Origin: Rhodoplanes sp963712435
GTDB lineage: Bacteria > Pseudomonadota > Alphaproteobacteria > Rhizobiales > Xanthobacteraceae
Assembly (NCBI GenBank): GCA_963712435.1
Contig: CAVQIB010000013.1
Span: 372,001-436,000, forward strand
Length of the DNA stretch: 64,000 nt
Direction: 5' to 3'
The notes below the pieces were generated by a model. The model made no database searches. It had not been told where the DNA came from and saw only the letters and a list, made by a program, of their open reading frames with translations. Below, piece by piece: positions 58,773-64,000 of this stretch. The position numbers and the translations under genes are program-made. Position 1 is the first letter of the stretch. Each line of letters starts with the position of its first letter.

Positions 58773-60092
58773 CTATTCGGCGGGCTGCGGGACTGCGGCC
58801 TGGGGCGGCGCCGCCTCCGGCATCGCGCGGCGGAACGGCTCGTCGCTGCGGCCTTGCCGACGGCCCGCCTCGAACAGCGCCTTCATGTAGTCCGGGTCGA
58901 ACAGGCCGCGGCTCGGGTGGTCGAACTTCTGATCGACATAAGCGACGTTGAAGTCGGTCCCGCTCCGGCGGGCGGCGGCGGCGATGAGAATGGCGGCGCT
59001 GCGCGTCGCGCGTTTGACGCCGATCGACAGCGAGCGGCCGAGCACGCCGACCAGGGTGCGGTCCGTCATCGCGAATTCCGAGACGAGCTTGCTGTTGAGG
59101 ATGAGCGTGACCTGCGCGGCGGGAAGGCGGAGCGAGGAGGAGGCGAGCAACATCGAATCCGGAGCGATGTAGACGGTTGCCGCAAGCCCGCCATCCACGT
59201 GCATTTCCGCAAGGCGGCGGCCGTTCGCCTCGGTCTCGATCAGCACGGGCGGGAACAGCCCCGGTATGGCGCTGGTCGCGACCAGGATGTCCTGGAAGAG
59301 CTTGAGCGCGGCGTCGCCGCCGGCGGACGCGATCGCTCCCATGTTCCACGCGACCGGTCGGCCGGAATCGATATTGGTGGTCACGACGATCAGGCGTCGG
59401 CCGCGGCGGTGCTCGGCTGCGATCTCGGCGAGAAGCTGCGGCGTGATGCGCTTGGCGATGAACTCGCGCAGCGGCCAGGTGTCCATCAGCGCGTCGACGG
59501 TTCGCCGATCCTCGAACACGTCGGGGGCGCTGATCGCGGTGAAGTCGCGCTTGAGATCGGCGTCGCGCGCCGGCCCGAGAAACGCGAAGGGCGCAAGCAG
59601 CGCGCCCGAGCTCACGCCGGACACCACGGAAAAATCCGGCCGCCTGCCGGTTTCCGAGAGGCCGTTCAGGAGGCCGGCGCCGAACGCGGAATCCTCGCCG
59701 CCGGCCGACAGAGCGAGCCAAGGTCCGTTGAGCGACCCCAGAACGCGGCGATACTCCTCCTCCGAATCGGCCCAGAAGCGCGCGTCGGGAATGCCCGGAA
59801 TGACCGCGGCGGCCTGCTGCTGTTGCGTGAATTCCGCGCGCGCGGGCGGCGCTTGCGGCTTCTGCGCCGCTTGCGGCGCGGCCTTCGACCGGCGCGCGGC
59901 GAGAGGCTTCGTGCGGCCTTTCCTCGACGCTTGGGCGCGCGCGGCGCAGGCGGCGGACCAGCCGGCTGAATCAGGCTGCGTACACGCGGCTGCGCTCGCG
60001 CGCGGCGCGGCGGCGGCGAATTCGGGAAGGGAAATCACCATCGCGCAGATGAAGCCAACGGCGAGCATCTTCGAACGGGCGGTCGAATGCAT
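58773..60092 (-). CDS. patatin-like phospholipase
   Basis: 439 residues from ATG 60092 (GGGAA upstream); an ATG at 60164 would add 24 residues before the signal-like helix MLAVGFICAMVISLPEFAAA. Basic linker (KPLAARRSKAAPQAAQKPQA). Patatin core ~150-420: WLALSAGGEDSAFGAGLLNG (oxyanion-hole Gly-rich loop), VVSGVSSGALLAPFAFLG (nucleophile Ser in G-x-S-x-G) and LAEMHVDGGLAATVY (catalytic Asp in DGG). Also VTTNIDSGRPVAWNMG and LVATSAIPGLFPPVLI, typical of the family. A Ser-Asp dyad lipase/esterase, probably membrane-anchored or periplasmic; acts on phospholipids or lipid esters. Confidence 0.87.
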   Translation of the reverse strand: MHSTARSKMLAVGFICAMVISLPEFAAAAPRASAAACTQPDSAGWSAACAARAQASRKGRTKPLAARRSKAAPQAAQKPQAPPARAEFTQQQQAAAVIPGIPDARFWADSEEEYRRVLGSLNGPWLALSAGGEDSAFGAGLLNGLSETGRRPDFSVVSGVSSGALLAPFAFLGPARDADLKRDFTAISAPDVFEDRRTVDALMDTWPLREFIAKRITPQLLAEIAAEHRRGRRLIVVTTNIDSGRPVAWNMGAIASAGGDAALKLFQDILVATSAIPGLFPPVLIETEANGRRLAEMHVDGGLAATVYIAPDSMLLASSSLRLPAAQVTLILNSKLVSEFAMTDRTLVGVLGRSLSIGVKRATRSAAILIAAAARRSGTDFNVAYVDQKFDHPSRGLFDPDYMKALFEAGRRQGRSDEPFRRAMPEAAPPQAAVPQPAE

Positions 60093-60180
60093 CCATTTCC
60101 CTGCTGTTTTCGCGGCGGTTCGCTTCGATGCCCGCCAGCCTTGAAAGGTCTCGGCTTCTAGCACGACCCGCCTATGACAG

Positions 60181-60621
60181 CTATCGCCGCACGACGAAGA
60201 AGGCGCCGAGCAGCGACAGGACGCCGGCCACGCACATCACGGAGAGAACTATGCCGACGCTCGCTGCGGGTGAGAGGCCGGACGGCGCGGTGGCTTGTCG
60301 CGCAACGATTGTCAGCAGCACGACCGCGGCGGCGCCCGCGAGCCAGCGCACGCCGCCCGAGCGTATCGGATGTGCGGCGAGATACTTCGCGCATGCGGCG
60401 ATGACCAAGCCCGCGACAAAGGATATTCCGGCGATCAGCCACCAGGCGAACGCCGCGCGGAGTTGCGTCGCCTGCGGCCCGCGCAAACCTCGCCAGAGCC
60501 CGCCGAGATCGAGACCGAGATGCGCGAGCACGACCTGCGTCGTGACGGATATCGCCACGCCGCCGATCAGGGCGACGCCGAGGATGAATGCGCGCGAGGT
60601 CGGTTGCTTTTCTTCGGGCAT
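60181..60621 (-). CDS. small four-helix membrane protein
   Basis: 146 residues. Helices: AFILGVALIGGVAISVTTQV, FAWWLIAGISFVAGLVIAAC, WLAGAAAVVLLTIVARQATA and VGIVLSVMCVAGVLSLLGAF, ending FVVRR. Polar N-terminus MPEEKQPTS. Not recognised as a named family; possible inner-membrane protein of unknown function. Divergent from the DUF892 genes and adjacent to the patatin gene (17-base gap between ends of ORF and lipase start region). Confidence 0.65.
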   Translation of the reverse strand: MPEEKQPTSRAFILGVALIGGVAISVTTQVVLAHLGLDLGGLWRGLRGPQATQLRAAFAWWLIAGISFVAGLVIAACAKYLAAHPIRSGGVRWLAGAAAVVLLTIVARQATAPSGLSPAASVGIVLSVMCVAGVLSLLGAFFVVRR

Positions 60622-60856
60622 CGGAACTCGAATAGGCTCGGACTACAGGAGCGGCAAGGGGCGGAGGCGGGCGGTCCCGTTCGCGCACCGTGCGTCAGCC
60701 TCGTTCGAGCGCATTTTCATTTCCTTTTCAACCGGCTGGTCCGCTCGCCGAAACCCGAGAGGGAACATAGCGATGGTTGATACGTTAGTGGCGAGATTAC
60801 GGCTGCGCCGCTCCGGCGAAAGCGCTCGACCGGGACATTCCAAGGAGGCTTCCCCC

Positions 60857-61420
60857 ATGGCCCTGTTTTCCGAAGAGATCCATACGATGGATGACCTGTT
60901 CCTTCATACGCTTGAAGACATCTACTACGCCGAGCATCAGATCGAGAAGGCGCTGCCCGACATGATGGAGAAGGCGACCAATTCCGAACTCAAGCGTGGA
61001 TTTCGCACCCATCTCGGCGAGACCAAGAAGCAGATCAAGCGTCTCGATCAGGTGTTCAAGAAGCTCGATCAGGAGCCCAAGGGCAGCGAATGTCCGGCGA
61101 TCGACGGCATCATCGAGGAAGCCAACGACGTCGCCGGCGAGATCTCGGACAAGGCGGTGTTGAACGCAGCCCTCATCGCGGCCGCGCAGGCGGTGGAGCA
61201 TTACGAGATCACGCGCTACGGCACGCTGGTCGCCTGGGCGAAGCAACTGGGCCGCAAGGACCTCGCGACGCTGCTCACGCAGAACCTCAAAGAGGAGCAG
61301 GCGACCGACAAGAAGCTCACGGCGATGGCGAAGAAGAAAGCCAATCCGGCGGCTTCACGCAAGCAGCCGTCGCGCGGCGGCAACGGCCGGGTCGGCCGCC
61401 CGCGCCGCCGGGCGGCCTAG
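60857..61420 (+). CDS. DUF892 / YciE-YciF ferritin-like protein, copy 1
   Basis: 187 residues, ATG 60857 after a strong AAGGAGG. Family blocks: MALFSEEIHTMDDLFLHTLE, DIYYAEHQIEKALPDMMEKA, LKRGFRTHLGETKKQIKRLD (E-x6-Y/H diiron ligands), ECPAIDGIIEEANDVAGE, ALIAAAQAVEHYEITRYGTL and EEQATDKKLTAMAKK. The ferritin-like four-helix bundle is linked to osmotic and oxidative stress. A basic 25-residue tail (KQPSRGGNGRVGRPRRRAA) is absent from copy 2. It forms a tandem pair with the gene at 61762. Confidence 0.9.
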   Translation: MALFSEEIHTMDDLFLHTLEDIYYAEHQIEKALPDMMEKATNSELKRGFRTHLGETKKQIKRLDQVFKKLDQEPKGSECPAIDGIIEEANDVAGEISDKAVLNAALIAAAQAVEHYEITRYGTLVAWAKQLGRKDLATLLTQNLKEEQATDKKLTAMAKKKANPAASRKQPSRGGNGRVGRPRRRAA

Positions 61421-61442
61421 GCGCGCGGCAAGCCCGAATGGT

Positions 61443-61461
61443 GGGCGGCGAAGCGCCGCCC
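61443..61461 (+). terminator. hairpin after DUF892 copy 1
   Basis: GGGCGGC-GAAGC-GCCGCCC, seven-base stem 22 bases after the stop; only a short T tract follows. The remaining gap to 61761 shows no supported gene. Confidence 0.5.
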
Positions 61462-61761
61462 CGCCGGCTCTTTGCGCGCACGAAGCCGAGCGGCGCACGA
61501 TCCATTCGGTTGGATGTTTATCCGTCATCGGCGCCGATCGGATTGACCGGCAACATTCTCCTCGCAGCAGAACGCGCGGCGGCCGGCGTTGTCCTGCTCG
61601 CTTGTGTCCTGCCGCCATCGCGGCCGCAAGCCTCAGCCCCGGCTCGGAACTAGCGGTCCCCCAACTACGTTGATCGATCGAGCAGATCGCGGCGCGGCCG
61701 CGAACGCGCGCACCGCCGTCATAGGCAAAACCTTACCGCTCAACAAAACAGGAATCGCGAC

Positions 61762-62271
61762 ATGGGTCTCTTCTCCAAGGATCTGCACACGATGGACGAT
61801 CTCTTCGTGCACACGCTGCGCGACATCTATTACGCCGAGAACCGGATCGTGAAGGCGCTTCCCGATATGATCGAAAAAGCCTCCGACCCGCAACTGAAGC
61901 AGGCGTTCAAATCGCATCTGGGCGAGACCGAAAACCAGATATCGCGCCTGCAGGAAGTTTTCCGCATGCATGGCGTGGAAGTGAAGGGCGTGGATTGCCC
62001 GGCGATCGACGGCATCCTCGAGGAGGCCGACGATGTGGCGGGCGAAGTCGATGACGGGAAGGTGCTCGACGCCGCTCTCATCGCCGCGGCGCAGGCGGTC
62101 GAGCACTACGAGATCACGCGTTACGGCTCGCTGATCGCCTGGGCGAAGGAACTCGGCCGCAGCGACTGCGCAAGCGTTCTCGAGAAGAACCTCGAAGAGG
62201 AAAAGGCGACCGATCGCAAGCTTACGATCATGGCGGAGTCGGGCGTGAACACCGCCGCCGCCGCGGTCTAA
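61762..62271 (+). CDS. DUF892 / YciE-YciF ferritin-like protein, copy 2
   Basis: 169 residues. MGLFSKDLHTMDDLFVHTLR, DIYYAENRIVKALPDMIEKA, LKQAFKSHLGETENQISRLQ, DCPAIDGILEEADDVAGEVD, ALIAAAQAVEHYEITRYGSL and EEEKATDRKLTIMAESG. Carboxylate/His ligand positions match copy 1 with conservative changes, so both should keep the diiron site. Lacks the basic tail of copy 1. Followed by a strong terminator; own upstream gap suggests an independent promoter in addition to read-through. Confidence 0.9.
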   Translation: MGLFSKDLHTMDDLFVHTLRDIYYAENRIVKALPDMIEKASDPQLKQAFKSHLGETENQISRLQEVFRMHGVEVKGVDCPAIDGILEEADDVAGEVDDGKVLDAALIAAAQAVEHYEITRYGSLIAWAKELGRSDCASVLEKNLEEEKATDRKLTIMAESGVNTAAAAV

Positions 62272-62299
62272 GCCGCACGACGATCCGAACCGGAAATGC

Positions 62300-62327
62300 G
62301 AAAACGCCCGCGCAATGCGGGCGTTTT
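62300..62327. terminator. bidirectional terminator after DUF892 copy 2
   Basis: AAAACGCCCGC-GCAAT-GCGGGCGTTTTT: eleven-base stem with A and T runs on both sides, suited to ending transcription from either direction. Confidence 0.9.
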
Positions 62328-62399
62328 TATTTCGTCACCGTCTGCGGCGGCTGCTTGCAGCGCGTCGATGCAGAGGCAGCCGGCGGATGTCGGCGCGGA

Positions 62400-62762
62400 C
62401 TATTTCGGGGTGATCGTCGGGTCCCCTCCAGGGCTGCCCGGCGGCGGAATGACGCGCAGCGTGCCGCCCGACGGCGGCTGCTCGACGATGCCGGGATCGA
62501 CGCCGGCGGGCGGACACACTATGCCCTCCGACTCCGACAACTGGCGGCTCAATGACCCGCTCGATCCCGTCGTATCGCCGCCAACGGACGGCGCCGTTCT
62601 CTCGTCGACGCCGGGCGGGCAGGCGAGCTGGTTGTTGCGCGGGGACGGCGTCGTGACTTCGGGGCCAGGCGCGAGCGGCGCTTGCGGGTTCTGCGCGAAA
62701 GCGGCCGCGCCGAGGCCCACGGCGAACGCGCTCGCAACGATCAGGACTGGTCGTGCCCGCAT
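62400..62762 (-). CDS. small secreted Pro-rich hypothetical protein
   Basis: 120 residues. Signal peptide MRARPVLIVASAFAVGLGAAAFA-QNP. Mature part rich in Pro, Gly, Ser, Thr with two related boxes, NNQLACPPGVDERTAPS and EGIVCPPAGVDPGIVEQPP, each a CPP(x)GVD motif, which points to an internal duplication. It ends RVIPPPGSPGGDPTITPK. Probably periplasmic and largely disordered. No family recognised. Confidence 0.65.
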   Translation of the reverse strand: MRARPVLIVASAFAVGLGAAAFAQNPQAPLAPGPEVTTPSPRNNQLACPPGVDERTAPSVGGDTTGSSGSLSRQLSESEGIVCPPAGVDPGIVEQPPSGGTLRVIPPPGSPGGDPTITPK

Positions 62763-62952
62763 GATGATCCTCTTGTTCGGCTTGGGTGTCGTGCCCCTGA
62801 CAAGAAACGCGGGCCGGCGCCGCGCTGTTCCGTCTCTGTCGGCGTCTCGTCACGCGGCAAGGCTCCGCATGGTTCGTCACCGAACAATGCAGCGCGTCCG
62901 GCGGAGCGCCGGCGAGCTTGATGCGAGCTCGAATTGATGCGGGTCGCGAAGT

Positions 62953-63318
62953 CTAGCGGCGCTGCGCGGTCCACCGTCCGGTGCAGCGTCCGGAGGTCCC
63001 TTGCCCTGCCCAAACGCCGCCGCCGGAGCTGCGGCCCAGGCGTCCGCTGCCGCGGGCGTTTTGCATGCCGCTCGTCACGACCACGCTGACCGCGCCGTTC
63101 CGGCCGACCCGACCATACAGGGTCGCCATTCCGTCGCCACCCCTGACATTCCCGTCGACGATGCTGACGGCGGACCGGTAGGCCGGTTCGCACGCGCCCC
63201 GCTGGGTGACGATCACCACGCTCCAGTAGCCATCATACGGTGTCGCGGCGAGCGCCTCAGGCGAGGCGAGGCTGACGAGAGCGGCGAGGGACGCGGCGAA
63301 CCTTGCAAAACGAGTCAT
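62953..63318 (-). CDS. small secreted beta-rich hypothetical protein
   Basis: 121 residues, ATG 63318 (GAGGTTTCC upstream). Signal peptide MTRFARFAASLAALVSLASPEALA. The mature sequence YDGYWSVVIVTQRGACEPAY, VSIVDGNVRGGDGMATLYGR, VGRNGAVSVVVTSGMQNARG, SGRLGRSSGGGVWAGQGTSG and RCTGRWTAQRR forms short strands with Gly turns and two Cys. Proteins with this WSV..T..G.C.P.YR... plan are very common and multicopy in Bradyrhizobium relatives; function unknown. Confidence 0.7.
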   Translation of the reverse strand: MTRFARFAASLAALVSLASPEALAATPYDGYWSVVIVTQRGACEPAYRSAVSIVDGNVRGGDGMATLYGRVGRNGAVSVVVTSGMQNARGSGRLGRSSGGGVWAGQGTSGRCTGRWTAQRR

Positions 63319-63468
63319 GGAAACCTCGTGGCTGAGCATGCAACGGCACGCGGGCGCTACAAGGACACAGGCGCTCCGCCGAGCGGATCGCTTACCAGAT
63401 TCGTGCTGGAGGGATGAACTTGGCAAATAAAATTCGCGCGTGCTCCGCTGAAGGCGGTGCGCGTCACG

Positions 63469-63642
63469 TCAAAGCTTATCGACAACCCACCACGGCCGGT
63501 AGGGAGGATCATCGTCCGTCGGCTGGGGAAGGTTGTCCAGTTCGCTCAGATCAAACGGCTGAGCGACGGACGGGGAGGGCTCCCGCAGATCGAGGTCAAG
63601 GCCGTCATCGATCCGGGGGCGGGCGATCAACTTAGCGTTCAT
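63469..63642 (-). CDS. possible small acidic protein
   Basis: 57 residues (MNAKLIARPRIDDGLDLDLR ... PYRPWWVVDKL). Pro/Asp-rich with PFDLSELDNLPQP, a plausible linear-motif peptide. No family, weak ribosome site; a competing plus-strand frame of 111 codons overlaps it. Most of the surrounding 63319-63829 is lower in GC than the rest of the window. Confidence 0.3.
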   Translation of the reverse strand: MNAKLIARPRIDDGLDLDLREPSPSVAQPFDLSELDNLPQPTDDDPPYRPWWVVDKL

Positions 63643-63829
63643 CTCGGTACAGCCACTCTGCTCGGCGCGAACATAACTCGGGGCGGGAACTCAAGTTCCA
63701 TCACTCGGATGAACTCTTCTCGCCTCCACGCCGTCTGCTTCTTGGCTAGTGAACGTGGGCAAAACCGATCTGTTCCGCCAACTTCAGATTAAATCGCTTA
63801 AAATCCTGCTTTTCCTTAAAAGAGGCTGA

Positions 63830-64000
63830 ATGGCCTCAGGCGGGCTGCAAAGCCGCGCCCTACGCCCCGCGTCGATTCGCCGCGCATTAGGCCGTGTCAG
63901 CGCCGAGGCTGCGGGGGCTGACGAAACGGTCGAGCCGGCCGCCATGCGCGTGAACATCAGCCCAGCTATCGACGGCAAAATCGATCACGACGAGTGCGCC
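63830..64000 (+). CDS. possible protein start, cut by the window edge
   Basis: ATG 63830 follows AAAAGAGG by five bases and the frame stays open to the end: MASGGLQSRALRPASIRRAL ... MRVNISPAIDGKIDHDECA. The upstream 63790-63825 is AT-rich (AAATCGCTTAAAATCCTGCT), a likely promoter. Product not identifiable from 57 residues. Confidence 0.35.
   Translation, partial: MASGGLQSRALRPASIRRALGRVSAEAAGADETVEPAAMRVNISPAIDGKIDHDECA

Noticed and set aside
63457..63792. 111-codon plus-strand frame from a GTG
   Set aside because: No ribosome site, no family resemblance, and a more protein-like short frame lies on the other strand.

Overview
The window is a GC-rich chromosomal segment from an alphaproteobacterium of the order Hyphomicrobiales (Rhizobiales), most likely near Bradyrhizobium/Rhodopseudomonas or a related soil family. 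The evidence is gene content and order (gatA...gatB, slt/dapA/smpB, uvrA-ssb...gyrA...coaD-ppi-ppi-queA-tgt), a Bradyrhizobium-type porin, two small Omp25/31-like barrels, DUF4142 and DUF2934 proteins, tandem DUF892 ferritin-like proteins, and the palindromic intergenic repeats typical of this order. No rRNA, CRISPR array, phage or transposase gene was seen. The only RNA gene found is tRNA-Ser(GCT).

Layout. 1-4.5 kb: end of gatA coupled to a methyltransferase, a polysaccharide deacetylase, a small conserved protein and gatB. 5-11 kb: a tiny histone H1-like protein, a GST, small secreted proteins, tRNA-Ser followed by a VapBC-type module, and a major porin with a long leader. 11-19 kb: repeats, a TPR-methyltransferase fusion, an alpha/beta hydrolase, an ArsR/permease/thioredoxin cassette, and a lytic transglycosylase. 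19-24.5 kb: dapA, smpB, a GNAT protein, a Cys-rich secreted protein, a ferredoxin-ferritin fusion, and a decayed HicAB pair among repeats. 24.5-38.5 kb: uvrA, two OMPs, ssb, an indolepyruvate-decarboxylase-like gene, a DUF4142 protein, marC and gyrA. 38.5-48 kb: CorA-like and CNNM-type membrane proteins, a LysE exporter, coaD, two cyclophilins, queA and tgt (queuosine tRNA modification). 48-64 kb: an FAD monooxygenase, a CBS site-2 protease, pterin dehydratase, a BacNav-like sodium channel, MFS and ABC exporters, a patatin-like lipase, two DUF892 proteins and several small secreted proteins.

The dominant anomaly is about 45 reading-frame breaks, nearly all explicable as one extra base, in genes that are otherwise conserved and often essential (gatB, dapA, smpB, uvrA, gyrA, queA). 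They cluster in patches of about 1 kb, while long genes nearby are clean. That pattern suggests unpolished long-read sequence rather than gene decay. In my reconstructions the extra base can almost always be placed exactly between two codons, which is reported as a finding with its caveats. Other points of interest are palindromic repeats read in frame inside uvrA, a small protein with two CX3C-X13-CX3C hairpins, a ferredoxin-ferritin fusion, a Tgt lacking two of the usual zinc cysteines, and a MarC with an apparent internal deletion.
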